64,000 nt of DNA from Pseudomonas sp. M30-35 (GCF_002163625.1 NZ_CP020892.1:2914001-2978000); one strand, 5' to 3'; positions 28,401 through 38,432 are shown, counted from the stretch's first letter. Notes: generated by a model not told the origin, from the letters alone. Numbers and translations: made by a program.

Positions 28401-29089
28401 TGGACGCTGCCGAGGATGGCGACATTGCGTTGGCACTATGGGAGCCGGCCCAACCACCCTATGACTTGATCATCACCGATTGCGACATGCCGAAAATGGA
28501 CGGTTTTACCTTAACCCGCACGCTGCGAGAACGGGAGCAATGTCTCGGTCGCCCGAACGTACCCGTGCTGGGGCTGACAGCGAATGCCCAGATGGAAATG
28601 ATCCTGCTGTGCAAAGACGCCGGCATGACCGACTGCCTGTTCAAACCCATTACCCTGGATGAGTTGAACCAGCGGGTCGTTCAGGCCTGCCGGGGTGGGT
28701 CGGAGGCGAATACTATCGCGGTTCCAGCCACGGAGGGGGAAGACCCGGTGGCACACAACGCCTTTCTGGAAGAGGTGATCAGCACGAACCGGGCCGATGC
28801 CCTGGCACTTGAAACCCTCGCCCGCCAGCAGGACAGCAAGGGGCTAGCAAGGCTGACCCATCGCATCAAAGGTGCCGCCAAATACGTGGATGCCCATGGT
28901 GTAGTGCTCGCCTGCGAGATGCTCGAAACATACGCCAGCAAGGGTGATACCACACAAGTACAAGCACAGATCATGACCTTGTTGCGTGAGCTGCAAGCGC
29001 TGGAAAGCTCGTTACTACAACGCATGCAGGACAACAACGTGGCCGTCAGGGCTGACATCGACGACGAATCAACTTCAAGGCATCTATGA
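25442..29089 (+). CDS. BvgS/RocS-like hybrid sensor histidine kinase
   Basis: About 1,215 aa. Order of domains: signal peptide; two periplasmic SBP_bac_3 (Venus-flytrap) domains (starting QAWLVQHKTVRVAAWGEVAY and QAWLATHKQIRVAVNGAYAP); a membrane segment (IIGAAAACVLLFLLW); PAS (LIDGSPVALYVRDNQGRLLQ); histidine kinase with H-box MSHEIRTPMNAILG, N-box NLMSNAIKFT and G boxes DTGPGMS and GSGLGLS; receiver with Asp in ITDCDMPKMDG; Hpt domain with His in LTHRIKGAAKY. Numbered from the TTG at 25487, His is 707, Asp 998, Hpt His 1125. That TTG would delete the signal peptide. The frame stays open to 25430, and ATCATC at 25442 follows GAGG, so an AUC start is likely. Confidence 0.88.
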   Translation: MINLFRLFSLATCLLLSLALRAEPVPLHLTVRTPVLAPVPELSAASQAWLVQHKTVRVAAWGEVAYPPFDMLYQSDHFEGLSADYLGVLKQSLGVHLAIQRFPDRATAEQALVSGEVDMLAFYTSDAPARSDILKSRPYLLNRAVILKRPNDPLDATGELVGRRLGIAGDTGVIERARAQYPQARLVLYNSRQNAIAALVYGQVDALWSDAASADYLIKRAYFNQAVVGGEARNPAFNLGFAVSTNQPALLDAINQVLVALPLAGRLRIATRWRLGAQYALSENPLSLTSDEQAWLATHKQIRVAVNGAYAPLTFFDQQQTLQGLTVDIFQQIHKRTGINFTFVPSDSLHDINQMLEGNKADVIGALSIGEQRQATLQFTRPYLVNPFVVASKATAPPLMDIAELNGKQLAIPENNPLIPWLRAQYPEITLLPTKNAIRGLELLHEGKVDGSVNAQISTDYFIKHFFPNELRISSNIGPKGAHIAMATRQDQPLLRSILDKAMLDIPPEEMSRLTDRWRSHFTPTLASSWSNYKDLIYSIIGAAAACVLLFLLWNRYLRHQIKQRQKAERALKDQLEFTHTLIDGSPVALYVRDNQGRLLQCNKAYLEFLKTDRDQVIGKRLPESPVMTTDFNQQYHALYERTLRDGSPTFAYLEILVEGDQFRIYHWTLPFQNAVGEIIGIIGGWLDITERERLMQELREAKEMADAANRSKSIFLASMSHEIRTPMNAILGLLELLQRRGGDAQQVRESIRAAHDSAHSLLSLIGDILDLSKIESGAMEPSPRTTAIVELVESLFRLFEHSARQKNLEANLVIEVQDEYVLIDSLMLKQIVSNLMSNAIKFTAQGSIELALFQELDAPEPGKGRFVIQVSDTGPGMSPSQQQAVYEPFVQVCNESLARTGSGLGLSISRRLAELIPGDLQVESEQGVGSTFSLSFDVPLSAAIEQDALNIEDQALRSSLRILIADDHAANRLLLCQQLEFSGHTVDAAEDGDIALALWEPAQPPYDLIITDCDMPKMDGFTLTRTLREREQCLGRPNVPVLGLTANAQMEMILLCKDAGMTDCLFKPITLDELNQRVVQACRGGSEANTIAVPATEGEDPVAHNAFLEEVISTNRADALALETLARQQDSKGLARLTHRIKGAAKYVDAHGVVLACEMLETYASKGDTTQVQAQIMTLLRELQALESSLLQRMQDNNVAVRADIDDESTSRHL

Positions 29090-29709
29090 ACGTTTTATTG
29101 ATTGACGACCACCCGGTGATCCGCTCGGCCGTGCGAGGTTTTTTGAAACCGCATGGCTTTAACGTGGTGGGTGAAGCCAGCGACGGCATGACTGCGCTCA
29201 AGATGATTGAAGAGGTTGATCCGGATATCATAATTCTGGACATCGACATTCCAAAACTCGATGGTCTGGGAGTAATGAAACGCTTGCAGGCGTTGCCCAA
29301 AGATTATCGCGTGCTGGTGCTGACTGGCGTCAAAAGCAACGAGATAGCCGTCCGCTGTGTGCATGCCGGTGCCAGCGGTTACTTGAGCAAGGCGAGTGAC
29401 ATGACCGAGTTGCTGGATGCATGCATGGCGCTGAAGCGCGATCACACATGGTTTTCAAAAGAGGTACTGAACTCTGTGCGCAACCAAGACTTTGCCTCCA
29501 ACGAAGCCGAGATGCTCAGCCAGTTGTCGTCTCGGGAGATGAGTGTCTTGCGCAGCCTGGTGCAGGGAGAAAGCAATATGCAGATCGCGGATACGTTGCA
29601 CCTTAGCCGCAAAACAGTGAGTACCTACCGCAGCAGGTTGCAACAGAAACTGCATATAAACAACCTGATTGAAATGGTGGAACTCGCTAAACGAAATGGA
29701 CTTCTTTAA
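29086..29709 (+). CDS. NarL/BvgA-type response regulator (RocA-like)
   Basis: 207 aa. Receiver domain with acidic pocket LLIDDHP, phospho-acceptor Asp52 in IIILDIDIPKLDG, Thr in VLVLTGV and Lys in YLSKASD. C-terminal LuxR-type HTH from about residue 145 (LSSREMSVLRSLVQGESNMQ, then SRKTVSTYRSRLQQKL). It closely follows the BvgA pattern. The start codon overlaps the kinase stop as ATGA, so the pair is one operon. It should receive phosphate from the kinase's Hpt domain and control the divergent fimbrial operon, as RocA1 and BvgA do for fimbriae in their hosts (inference from family and position). Confidence 0.92.
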   Translation: MNVLLIDDHPVIRSAVRGFLKPHGFNVVGEASDGMTALKMIEEVDPDIIILDIDIPKLDGLGVMKRLQALPKDYRVLVLTGVKSNEIAVRCVHAGASGYLSKASDMTELLDACMALKRDHTWFSKEVLNSVRNQDFASNEAEMLSQLSSREMSVLRSLVQGESNMQIADTLHLSRKTVSTYRSRLQQKLHINNLIEMVELAKRNGLL

Positions 29710-29738
29710 CGCCATCCTTGGCAGCGGGTTCTCAAGCT

Positions 29739-30047
29739 TTACTCATGGGCGAGCACCACCACACCGCCTGGCCATAACTGCCGCACGACGGCAAAGTCAT
29801 TGCTCCCCGTCGTGCCTTGTGTAGTAAAGGTTACAGTGCGTATACCATCACGACCCGCGCAGCGTTCACTCCAGCCGGACTCTAAGGTGCCGGGCCATCG
29901 AGACATTTGCTGAGGCGACAATCCACAGGTGCGCTCAACGAGACTGCCATGAAACTGTAAAACTCCCTGGATACTGGCCGGCTGGGCTACAGAGAGTTCT
30001 GCGCTTAACGAAAACAGCGTTGCCCAAATGATCGGCTGCTTGTTCAT
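29739..30047 (-). CDS. Small secreted fimbrial-subunit-like protein
   Basis: 102 aa. Hydrophobic signal-like N-terminus (IIWATLFSLSAELSVAQPA), then IQGVLQFHGSLVERTCGLSP, which resembles the first strands of a fimbrial pilin (GxIxFxGxxVExxC). There are two Cys (RTCGL, ERCAG) that could form the usual pilin disulfide. The protein is about half a pilin's length and ends without the usual penultimate Tyr. The ATG is preceded by AGGTGAT. Convergent with the response regulator, 29 bases apart. Could be a truncated pilin or a small modulator of fimbrial assembly; function uncertain. Confidence 0.6.
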   Translation of the reverse strand: MNKQPIIWATLFSLSAELSVAQPASIQGVLQFHGSLVERTCGLSPQQMSRWPGTLESGWSERCAGRDGIRTVTFTTQGTTGSNDFAVVRQLWPGGVVVLAHE

Positions 30048-30395
30048 ACATCACCTCGACGTGTATTAGCTACGCAGATGAGTAAAGCCCAACACGAGAT
30101 TAGCCGCCAGAATGAGAAAGACCGATGCATCACACGCTCAGGTGCTCCAGCCACTCTTCAGTTTCAATACCTAGAACAAACGGCGGGGTAATTATAGATA
30201 GAGTGTCTTTGCGTTGACCTGTCGATTGGACGCTGACGTTCCCTAGCATTGCCGGAAGCGATCAAACCCTATGATCAAGAGAGTCCGCACTAAAACGCCA
30301 CAAGCATTTGGTGGGGTAAAAATGAGCAAGGAGAAAAACCACCACCCACAAAAAAATCCAATCACCGCTAAGTGATTGGATTTTCTAGAGTTATA
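30048..30395. other. Intergenic region holding the tRNA-Pro terminator
   Basis: Between the small secreted protein's start and the tRNA 3' end. Apart from the terminator listed separately I see no gene. Confidence 0.5.
30350..30384 (-). terminator. Intrinsic terminator downstream of tRNA-Pro
   Basis: Stem AAAATCCAATCAC / GTGATTGGATTTT with six-base loop; on the minus strand it ends in seven T, 11 bases after the tRNA CCA end. Confidence 0.9.
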
Positions 30396-30473
<78 letters not shown>

Positions 30474-30563
30474 CTAGGCGTGGTTACGTTTTGGCGTAAC
30501 CTCGAAAACGTCGAGAATCATACAATAAGGTCCTGAATTATGGAACCTTTTGCCTTTGATTCT

Positions 30564-30920
30564 CTAGTGACGAAGCACATGTAAAACGTCTTCCAGCTCG
30601 GTAATAGTCTGCTTGATAAGCTGCTTATACTGAGTGGTATCGTCTTTGGCTTCATCGCCGGACAAACGCTGTCGTGCGCCGCCAATGGTAAAGCCTTGGT
30701 CGTACAGGAGCGCACGGATCTGACGGATCATCAGCACGTCTTGGCGCTGATAATACCGGCGATTGCCACGTCTTTTTACCGGGTTGAGTTGTGGAAACTC
30801 CTGCTCCCAATACCGCAATACATGCGGTTTGACTGCACAGAGTTCGCTAACCTCGCCGATCGTGAAATACCGTTTGCCTGGTATGACAGGTAATTCGTCG
30901 TTATGACTTGGTTCCAACAT
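30564..30920 (-). CDS. MerR family transcriptional regulator (PA2737-like)
   Basis: 118 aa. N-terminal MerR-type winged helix ([20 protein letters not shown], then [17 protein letters not shown]) and a short helical tail ([20 protein letters not shown]). There is no cysteine cluster, so it is not a metal sensor of the classic type. The ATG at 30920 lies inside the end of ihfA (20-base overlap), with GAGG just upstream, indicating coupling. This small MerR downstream of ihfA is a fixed companion of the pheST-ihfA operon in Pseudomonas. Target not known. Confidence 0.92.
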   Translation of the reverse strand: MLEPSHNDELPVIPGKRYFTIGEVSELCAVKPHVLRYWEQEFPQLNPVKRRGNRRYYQRQDVLMIRQIRALLYDQGFTIGGARQRLSGDEAKDDTTQYKQLIKQTITELEDVLHVLRH

Positions 30921-31203
30921 AAGCCTCAACCCTGGCTTTAAGTTTCTGGCCGGGACGGAAAGTCACCACACGGCGAGCCGTGATAGGAATTTCCTCCCCT
31001 GTTTTTGGATTACGACCGGGACGCTGACGCTTATCGCGCAGGTCAAAGTTACCGAATCCTGAAAGCTTGACCTGTTCGTTGAGCTCCAGCGCTTGCCGAA
31101 TCTCTTCGAAAAACAGTTCAACCAACTCCTTGGCTTCCCGTTTATTCAGGCCTAGCTCTTCATACAGACGTTCGGCCATTTCAGCTTTCGTCAGAGCCCC
31201 CAT
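30901..31203 (-). CDS. ihfA: Integration host factor subunit alpha
   Basis: 100 aa, standard length. Starts [20 protein letters not shown] and contains the DNA-binding arm signature [20 protein letters not shown]. With IHF-beta (encoded elsewhere) it bends DNA at specific sites and acts in sigma-54 promoters, recombination and replication. It begins three bases after the pheT stop, the usual bacterial pheST-ihfA arrangement. Confidence 0.98.
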   Translation of the reverse strand: MGALTKAEMAERLYEELGLNKREAKELVELFFEEIRQALELNEQVKLSGFGNFDLRDKRQRPGRNPKTGEEIPITARRVVTFRPGQKLKARVEAYVGTKS

Positions 31204-31206
31204 ACG

Positions 31207-33585
31207 CTACTTCCTTAACGTGGCGTTGAACCTTTGTTCTAGGGAGGTGAGGATATTCTGTGTAGTAGTACTCACCTCATCGTCATTAAGAGTGCGCGAT
31301 GGATGCTGCCAGGTCAAGCCAACTGCAAGACTTTTTCTATGAGGATCAATGCCTTTACCGTGATACACGTCAAATAGCTTGAGGTCTGTTAGCCATTCCC
31401 CTGCTGTTTCACGGATTAATGCCAGCAATGAAGCCGCTGGAACCTCACGATCAACCACCAGTGCAAAGTCGCGACGTACTTCTGGGAAGCGCGACAACTC
31501 GGCAAACGCAGGCATATGACCTTGAGCAACTTCGCTCAAGACCAGTTCAAACATGAACACGCTTTGATCGATATCCAGCTTTTTAGCCAACTCAGGGTGA
31601 ATAGCACCCACATAGCCAACCAAGCGTCCATCGCGTTCAATACGTGCGGTTTGACCTGGATGCAGCGCAGGATGCTCACCTGATACAAAACTGAATGCAT
31701 CCGCAGCACCGGCACTCGCCAGCAGCGCTTCTACATCAGCCTTGATGTCATAGAAATCAACATCATCACGACCATGCGCCCAACCTTCAGGCAAGCGGCG
31801 GCCGGTGATAACACCCGCCAACATTGCTTCTTGCTTAAGCCCTTCCAGCTGACCAACAAAGCGTAGCCCGCTTTCGAATAAACGCACGCGCGGCTGCTGA
31901 CGATTCAGGTTGTGCTCAAGCGCCTTGATCAAGCCTGGCCACAAGGACGAACGCATCGCCGCCATGTCAGTCGAGATAGGGTTAGCCAACATCAATGGCT
32001 CTACGCCCGGCGTGAACAGCTCGAACATTTTTGGATCAATGAAGCTGTAGGTAATGGCTTCTTGATAACCACGGGCAACCAGCAAACGACGCAGCGCTGG
32101 CAGCTCAACAGCAGCTTCAGCCTTGGTTTGCGGAGCCAGACGCGCCTGCGGATAACGCACAGGCAAACGGTTGTAACCGTAGAGACGCGCCAGTTCTTCG
32201 ATCAAATCAACTTCAAGGCTGATATCGAAGCGGTGACTTGGCACCGACACTTGCCACTGCCCTGCACCATCAGCGCTAACGCCAAGGCCCAAACCAGTAA
32301 GCAGGCCGACCACTTCAGCGTCATCCATCTTCAAGCCGAGCATCTGCTCGATACGCTCGGAGCGCAGAGTGACAGGCGCAACATTGGGTAGATCAGCGTC
32401 GCTGGCCACCTCAATAACTGGGCCAGGCTCGCCACCGACGATGTCGAGCAGCAACGCAGTCGCGCGCTCCATTGCCTCGCGCGCTAGTTGTGAGTCAACG
32501 CCGCGCTCAAAACGGTGCGATGAGTCAGTGTGCAGACCATAAGAGCGCGCTTTACCGGCAATCGCAATGGTGTCGAAGAATGCAGCCTCAAGGAACAGAT
32601 CACGCGTGGTATCAGCAACACCGCTGTGCTCGCCGCCCATCACGCCAGCGATTGCCAAAGCACGCTGATGATCAGCAATTACCAGCGTGTCACTGCGCAG
32701 AGTCACTTCCTGGCCGTCTAGCAGAACAAGCTTTTCGCCCTCTTCCGCCATGCGCACACGAATGCCGCCATTGATCTGTTCAAGGTCGAACGCGTGCATC
32801 GGCTGACCGAGTTCGATCATCACATAATTGGTGACATCGACCACCGCATCAATGCTGCGGATATCCGAACGACGCAGACGCTCTACCATCCACAGCGGCG
32901 TAGGCTTGGACAGATCAACGTTGCGCACCACGCGCCCCAGATAACGTGGGCAGGCTTGCGGGGCCAAGACGTCAACCGGACGTACTTGATCGTGCACAGC
33001 GCCCACTGCAGGAACTTGTGGACGGGTTACCGGCACGGCATACAGCGCACCGACTTCACGCGCCAGACCAGCGAGCGACAGGCAGTCGCCACGGTTTGGG
33101 GTGAGGTCGACTTCAATGCTGGCATCGTTAAGGTTCAGGTATTCACGAACATCCTGCCCCACTGGCGCATCAGCCGGTAACTCAAGCAGACCGTCATTTT
33201 CTTCGCTGATCTGCAGTTCAGCAGCCGAGCACAGCATGCCGTTGGACTCAACGCCGCGCAGCTTGGCTTTTTTGATCTTGAAATCGCCCGGCAATACCGC
33301 ACCGATCATGGCGAACGGGATCTTCAGGCCTGGACGCACATTCGGTGCACCGCAGACGATCTGAAATGTCTCAGCGCCATTGCTTACCTGGCACACGCGC
33401 AGCTTGTCTGCATCCGGATGCTGCTCGGTGCTCAATACTTCACCGACAACGATACCGCTGAACTCGCCTGCTGCGGCGCTGACACTGTCGACTTCCAAGC
33501 CGGCCATCGACAGGCGAGCGACTAAATCTTCACGGCTGACCTGAGGGTTAACCCAGCTGCGCAGCCACTGTTCACTGAATTTCAT
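31207..33585 (-). CDS. pheT: Phenylalanyl-tRNA synthetase beta subunit
   Basis: 792 aa, full length. N-terminal tRNA-binding OB fold (GIVVGEVLSTEQHPDADKLR), the B3/B4 editing region, B5 domain, the catalytic-like core (RLFESGLRFVGQL) and a C-terminal anticodon-binding FDX-ACB domain (FPEVRRDFALVVD). Works as an alpha2-beta2 enzyme with PheS, charging tRNA-Phe and hydrolysing mischarged Tyr-tRNA. 44 bases separate it from pheS. Confidence 0.98.
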   Translation of the reverse strand: MKFSEQWLRSWVNPQVSREDLVARLSMAGLEVDSVSAAAGEFSGIVVGEVLSTEQHPDADKLRVCQVSNGAETFQIVCGAPNVRPGLKIPFAMIGAVLPGDFKIKKAKLRGVESNGMLCSAAELQISEENDGLLELPADAPVGQDVREYLNLNDASIEVDLTPNRGDCLSLAGLAREVGALYAVPVTRPQVPAVGAVHDQVRPVDVLAPQACPRYLGRVVRNVDLSKPTPLWMVERLRRSDIRSIDAVVDVTNYVMIELGQPMHAFDLEQINGGIRVRMAEEGEKLVLLDGQEVTLRSDTLVIADHQRALAIAGVMGGEHSGVADTTRDLFLEAAFFDTIAIAGKARSYGLHTDSSHRFERGVDSQLAREAMERATALLLDIVGGEPGPVIEVASDADLPNVAPVTLRSERIEQMLGLKMDDAEVVGLLTGLGLGVSADGAGQWQVSVPSHRFDISLEVDLIEELARLYGYNRLPVRYPQARLAPQTKAEAAVELPALRRLLVARGYQEAITYSFIDPKMFELFTPGVEPLMLANPISTDMAAMRSSLWPGLIKALEHNLNRQQPRVRLFESGLRFVGQLEGLKQEAMLAGVITGRRLPEGWAHGRDDVDFYDIKADVEALLASAGAADAFSFVSGEHPALHPGQTARIERDGRLVGYVGAIHPELAKKLDIDQSVFMFELVLSEVAQGHMPAFAELSRFPEVRRDFALVVDREVPAASLLALIRETAGEWLTDLKLFDVYHGKGIDPHRKSLAVGLTWQHPSRTLNDDEVSTTTQNILTSLEQRFNATLRK

Positions 33586-33629
33586 CCTGCCTTCCTCATC
33601 AATTCGATTAACTACTTACAGCGGAACAA

Positions 33630-34646
<1,017 letters not shown>

Positions 34647-34666
34647 TTACAGACTCCAGATACGAA

Positions 34667-34696
34667 ATAGGGGAAGAGCTAAAGCTCTTCCCCTAT
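34667..34696 (-). terminator. Strong hairpin in the pheS leader (terminator or attenuator)
   Basis: 14-bp perfect stem ATAGGGGAAGAGCT / AGCTCTTCCCCTAT with two unpaired loop bases, ending about 20 bases before the pheS ATG. On the minus strand TATTTCG follows, a weak U-tract. In other gammaproteobacteria pheST is attenuated through its leader. I did not find a Phe-rich leader peptide, so the mechanism is open. Confidence 0.6.
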
Positions 34697-34736
34697 CGGT
34701 GACGTTTCGAACGAGTTCAAGGGCTACTGCGCTTGA

Positions 34737-34870
34737 TCATACTGCGTTGGAATCCCGCTCGGGCTGCTCATTTACAATTCGTAAACTCCGCGCCCTCATG
34801 CTCTTCCGCCTTGCCTGATCTTCGCTCGTGACGACCTTGACCCCGCTCTTGCACCGGGCGAGCCCGGTGA
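34737..34870 (-). repeat. Probable Pseudomonas dispersed intergenic repeat
   Basis: The sequence between rplT and pheS includes, on the minus strand, GGTCAAGGTCGTCACGAGCG, AGGCAAGGCGGAAGAGC and the near-palindrome TTTACGAATTGTAAA followed by TGAGCAGCC. From memory, segments of this composition recur in intergenic regions of Pseudomonas genomes. A 61-codon frame here is not a real gene. Genome-wide copy number could not be checked. Confidence 0.4.
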
Positions 34871-34881
34871 TTGTCGGGGAC

Positions 34882-35238
34882 TTAAGCCAGTTCGGCTTTC
34901 GCTTTCTCGACAATCGCAGCAAACGCCGCTTTTTCGTTCACTGCCAGATCAGCCAATACCTTACGGTCGATCTCGATGGACGCTTTTTTCAGGCCAGCAA
35001 TGAAACGGCTGTAAGACAGACCGTTTACACGTGCGCCAGCGTTGATACGAGCGATCCAAAGGGCACGGAACTGACGCTTCCGCTGACGGCGGTCGCGGTA
35101 GGCGTATTGGCCTGCCTTGATCACAGCCTGCTTGGCAACACGGAATACGCGTGAGCGTGCGCCGTAGTAGCCTTTAGCCAGTTTCAGAATTTTTTTGTGA
35201 CGCTTACGAGCAATTACGCCGCGCTTAACACGAGCCAT
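34882..35238 (-). CDS. rplT: 50S ribosomal protein L20
   Basis: 118 aa. Begins [20 protein letters not shown], then [18 protein letters not shown] and [20 protein letters not shown], the L20 signature. L20 is an early 23S rRNA-binding assembly protein and in E. coli represses translation of the rpmI-rplT mRNA. Co-transcribed with infC and rpmI. Confidence 0.99.
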   Translation of the reverse strand: MARVKRGVIARKRHKKILKLAKGYYGARSRVFRVAKQAVIKAGQYAYRDRRQRKRQFRALWIARINAGARVNGLSYSRFIAGLKKASIEIDRKVLADLAVNEKAAFAAIVEKAKAELA

Positions 35239-35263
35239 GAGTTATTTCCTCTACCTAACCGAA

Positions 35264-35458
35264 TTAACGAACGCGCAGCATGCGCGCCACTTTTGCCACG
35301 TCAGACGGATGCACCATGGTGCTACCGCGCAGATGACGCTTACGCTTAGTGGACATTTTGGTCAGGATGTGGCTCTTGAAAGCGTGCTTGTGCTTGAAGC
35401 CTGAAGCTGTCTTCAGAAAGCGCTTCGCTGCACCACTCTTGGTTTTCATTTTTGGCAT
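35264..35458 (-). CDS. rpmI: 50S ribosomal protein L35
   Basis: 64 aa. [20 protein letters not shown] at the start and the basic tail [19 protein letters not shown] identify bL35. Position between infC and rplT is universal in gammaproteobacteria. Confidence 0.99.
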   Translation of the reverse strand: MPKMKTKSGAAKRFLKTASGFKHKHAFKSHILTKMSTKRKRHLRGSTMVHPSDVAKVARMLRVR

Positions 35459-35518
35459 GTTCGGATACTCCGCATTCAGTTAATAAATATAATCGCAAGG
35501 CCTGCCGTGCCCTGTTGA

Positions 35519-36064
35519 TTACTTCTTCTTTTTGGGGGCGATGACCATAATAAGCTGGCGTCCTTCCATCTTCGGGTGCTGTTCAACGGTGCCGTATTCA
35601 AGCAAGTCACCTTCAACTCGCTTCAACAACTCCATGCCCAACTCCTGATGCGCCATCTCACGACCACGGAATCGTAATGAAACCTTGGCCCTGTCCCCCT
35701 CACTAAGGAAACGTACCAGGTTGCGTAGTTTTACCTGGTAATCCCCTTCCTCCGTCCCTGGACGAAACTTGATTTCTTTGATCTGTACTTGTTTCTGGTT
35801 CTTCTTCGCCGCTGCTACCTGCTTCTTCTTTTCGAACAGGTGCTTGCCGTAGTCCATGATGCGACATACGGGGGGCAAAGCGTCAGCAGAAATCTCAACT
35901 AGATCCAGCTTAGCTTCTTCAGCTATGCGTAGCGCTTCATCAATAGAGACGATGCCAATCTGCTCGCCTTCAGCGCCTATTAACCGAACCTCGCGTGCCG
36001 AGATATTCTCATTGATCGGCGCTTTGGGTGCAGCTCGTTTATCTTGTCTCATTTCACGCTTAAT
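35519..36064 (-). CDS. infC: Translation initiation factor IF-3 (non-ATG start)
   Basis: About 181 aa. The IF-3 N-domain ([40 protein letters not shown]), lysine-rich linker and C-domain ([19 protein letters not shown]) are complete, ending APKKKK. The first ATG (36052) falls inside the conserved N-terminus. Upstream in frame lie ATC (36070), overlapping the thrS stop, and ATT (36064), with GGAG eight bases before the ATT. infC of other bacteria uses AUU so that IF-3 can limit its own synthesis, and the same is expected here. Pseudomonas annotations usually begin six codons before the ATG, i.e. at 36070. Confidence 0.95.
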   Translation of the reverse strand: MKREMRQDKRAAPKAPINENISAREVRLIGAEGEQIGIVSIDEALRIAEEAKLDLVEISADALPPVCRIMDYGKHLFEKKKQVAAAKKNQKQVQIKEIKFRPGTEEGDYQVKLRNLVRFLSEGDRAKVSLRFRGREMAHQELGMELLKRVEGDLLEYGTVEQHPKMEGRQLIMVIAPKKKK

Positions 36065-36069
36065 AGTGA

Positions 36070-37992
36070 TTACTCCAAATCTTGGCGACCACGCCGGGAA
36101 ACCGCCTGCGTAACGAAATCAGCGAATTGGGATACGGACATTGAGCCCAGATCAGTGCCTTCACGGGTACGCACGGCGACAGTTTGCGTTTCAACTTCTC
36201 TATCTCCAATAACCAAGAGATAGGGAACCTTGAGCAAAGTATGCTCGCGGATTTTAAAGCCTATTTTTTCATTTCTCAAGTCAGACTTGGCACGAAAGCC
36301 GCTTTGGTTGAGAGTTTTTTCTACTTCAAGGGCAAAATCGGCCTGTTTATCAGTGATATTCATCACCACAGCCTGAACTGGCGCAAGCCACGCTGGAAAC
36401 GCCCCTGCATATTGTTCGATCAACATTCCGACGAAACGCTCAAACGAACCCAGAATTGCACGGTGCAACATCACTGGACGACGACGGCTGTTGTCTTCAG
36501 CGATATAGCTCGCATCCAGACGCTCAGGCAAGTTTGGATCGTACTGCAAAGTACCGCACTGCCAGTTACGACCCAGACAATCTTTAAGAGTGAACTCGAT
36601 CTTCGGACCGTAGAAAGCACCCTCGCCCGGCTGATATTCCCACTCAAGACCCGACTCATTCAGAGCATCGGCCAGCGCACCTTCTGCGCGGTCCCATAAC
36701 TCTTCCGCACCCACACGCTTAGCAGGACGCGTAGACAACTTCATGGCGATATCAGTGAAACCGAAGTCTGCATAAACCTGCAGCGTCAGCTTGATGAAAT
36801 CAGCCGCTTCCTGCTTAACCTGCTCTTCGGTGCAGAAAATGTGTGCATCGTCCTGGGTAAAACCACGCACACGCATGATGCCATGCAACGCGCCCGACGG
36901 CTCATTACGGTGGCATGCACCAAACTCAGCCAGACGCAGCGGCAGATCACGGTAAGACTTCAACCCCTGATTGAACACCTGTACGTGGCACGGGCAGTTC
37001 ATCGGCTTGATCGCGTAATCGCGGCTTTCCGATTCAGTGGTAAACATGTTTTCAGCGTAGTTGGTCCAGTGCCCGGACTTCTCCCACAGAATACGATCAA
37101 CCACTTGCGGCGTCTTGATTTCCTGGTAGCCGTGCTCACGCTGCACCTGACGCATGTATTGCTCGATCACCTGATACAGGGTCCAGCCATTGGCATGCCA
37201 AAACACCATACCTGGCGCTTCTTCTTGCAGGTGGAACAGATCAAGCTGCTTACCGATACGACGGTGATCACGCTTTTCAGCTTCTTCAATGCGCTGGATA
37301 TAAGCGGCCAACTGCTTTTTATCCGCCCAAGCGGTGCCGTATACGCGCTGTAGCTGCTCGTTTTTAGCATCGCCGCGCCAGTATGCGCCCGACAACTTGG
37401 TCAGCTTGAAGGCTTTAAGAAAGCGCGTGTTCGGCACGTGCGGGCCACGGCACATATCGACATATTCTTCGTGGAAGTACAGCCCCATCGATTGCTCGTC
37501 AGGCATATCCTCGACCAAACGCAGCTTGTAATCTTCGCCACGCGACTTAAACAGGTCGATGACTTCAGCGCGCGGCGTGACCTTCTTGATTACGTCGTAA
37601 TCTTTTTCAATCAACTGCTGCATGCGCTTTTCGATCGCAGCTACGTCTTCCAAAGTAAAAGGACGTGGCGAGGCAATGTCGTAGTAAAAACCATCATCAA
37701 TGACCGGACCGATCACCATCTTGGCTTCCGGGAACAACTGCTTGACCGCATGACCAACCAAGTGCGCGCAAGAGTGGCGGATTATCTCAACGCCCTCCTG
37801 GTCTTTTGGTGTGATGATCTGCAGCGTTGCATCGTGATCAATCAAATCACAGGCATCAACCAGCTTACCGTCAACCTTGCCAGCAACAGTGGCTTTAGCC
37901 AGACCTGCACCGATAGATTGCGCCACCTCAAGTACGGATACCGGGTGATCGAATGGACGTTGACTGCCGTCGGGAAGAGTAATGATGGGCAT
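36070..37992 (-). CDS. thrS: Threonyl-tRNA synthetase
   Basis: 640 aa. Starts [20 protein letters not shown] with a TGS domain, followed by the editing domain ([20 protein letters not shown]), class II core ([12 protein letters not shown] with the zinc-ligand Cys, [20 protein letters not shown] as motif 2, [20 protein letters not shown] as motif 3) and the C-terminal anticodon-binding domain. The ATG at 37992 has GAGGAGG six bases upstream. First gene of the translation operon, preceded by a long leader. Confidence 0.98.
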   Translation of the reverse strand: MPIITLPDGSQRPFDHPVSVLEVAQSIGAGLAKATVAGKVDGKLVDACDLIDHDATLQIITPKDQEGVEIIRHSCAHLVGHAVKQLFPEAKMVIGPVIDDGFYYDIASPRPFTLEDVAAIEKRMQQLIEKDYDVIKKVTPRAEVIDLFKSRGEDYKLRLVEDMPDEQSMGLYFHEEYVDMCRGPHVPNTRFLKAFKLTKLSGAYWRGDAKNEQLQRVYGTAWADKKQLAAYIQRIEEAEKRDHRRIGKQLDLFHLQEEAPGMVFWHANGWTLYQVIEQYMRQVQREHGYQEIKTPQVVDRILWEKSGHWTNYAENMFTTESESRDYAIKPMNCPCHVQVFNQGLKSYRDLPLRLAEFGACHRNEPSGALHGIMRVRGFTQDDAHIFCTEEQVKQEAADFIKLTLQVYADFGFTDIAMKLSTRPAKRVGAEELWDRAEGALADALNESGLEWEYQPGEGAFYGPKIEFTLKDCLGRNWQCGTLQYDPNLPERLDASYIAEDNSRRRPVMLHRAILGSFERFVGMLIEQYAGAFPAWLAPVQAVVMNITDKQADFALEVEKTLNQSGFRAKSDLRNEKIGFKIREHTLLKVPYLLVIGDREVETQTVAVRTREGTDLGSMSVSQFADFVTQAVSRRGRQDLE

Positions 37993-38432
37993 GGCGCCTC
38001 CTCTCCTAGTGGTGACCTCTACCAAAGGCCACATGGGTTGGGATGAGCCAGTAAGCGATTCGGCGGAATCACTGCCTTACTATGGCAGTAGCATTAAGCC
38101 GACCAGACCGAACCGCAGTCACTGGAGGTTTACGTTACGAAAAACTTGAACATGCAACACAAAAAACGGCCGCCTAGGCGACCATTTTTAGCAATTCTTT
38201 TATATAGATACTTGGCTTAAACGCCTGCAGAACACCTGCGAAGCCATCACCGAATGCACCTAACCGATTGAAATAGCTAGAAAAAACTAATCACTGATTT
38301 CAATCAAGGCAGCACTATAGCACATAAAAATCGACAACTTAGCGTCGTTTTCAGATTCATCAACACGTCTATCTGGCGGCTGCCGGGCAAAGGCACCTCT
38401 TACCCACACTCAACAGGTTTCTGTCAGGCAAT
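37993..38432 (-). other. Long leader/intergenic region upstream of thrS
   Basis: About 440 bases with no protein gene. A TATAGT -10-like element at 38314-38319 on the minus strand and a terminator-like hairpin at 38160-38189 delimit a candidate leader RNA or small RNA of about 150 nt. On the minus strand a short open frame inside it would encode MASQVFCRRLSQVSI; it contains no Thr run. Confidence 0.5.
38160..38189 (-). terminator. Terminator-like hairpin within the thrS leader
   Basis: On the minus strand the arms GGTCGCC and GGCGGCC (one G-U pair) are flanked by AAAAAT and a TTTTTT run. It lies about 170 bases before the thrS start, where no upstream protein gene ends, so it is either an attenuator or the end of a small RNA. 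Confidence 0.6.

Noticed and set aside
38221..38290. Short leader frame (MASQVFCRRLSQVSI on minus strand) as a threonine attenuator peptide
   Set aside because: It contains no threonine codons, so classical leader-peptide attenuation is not supported.
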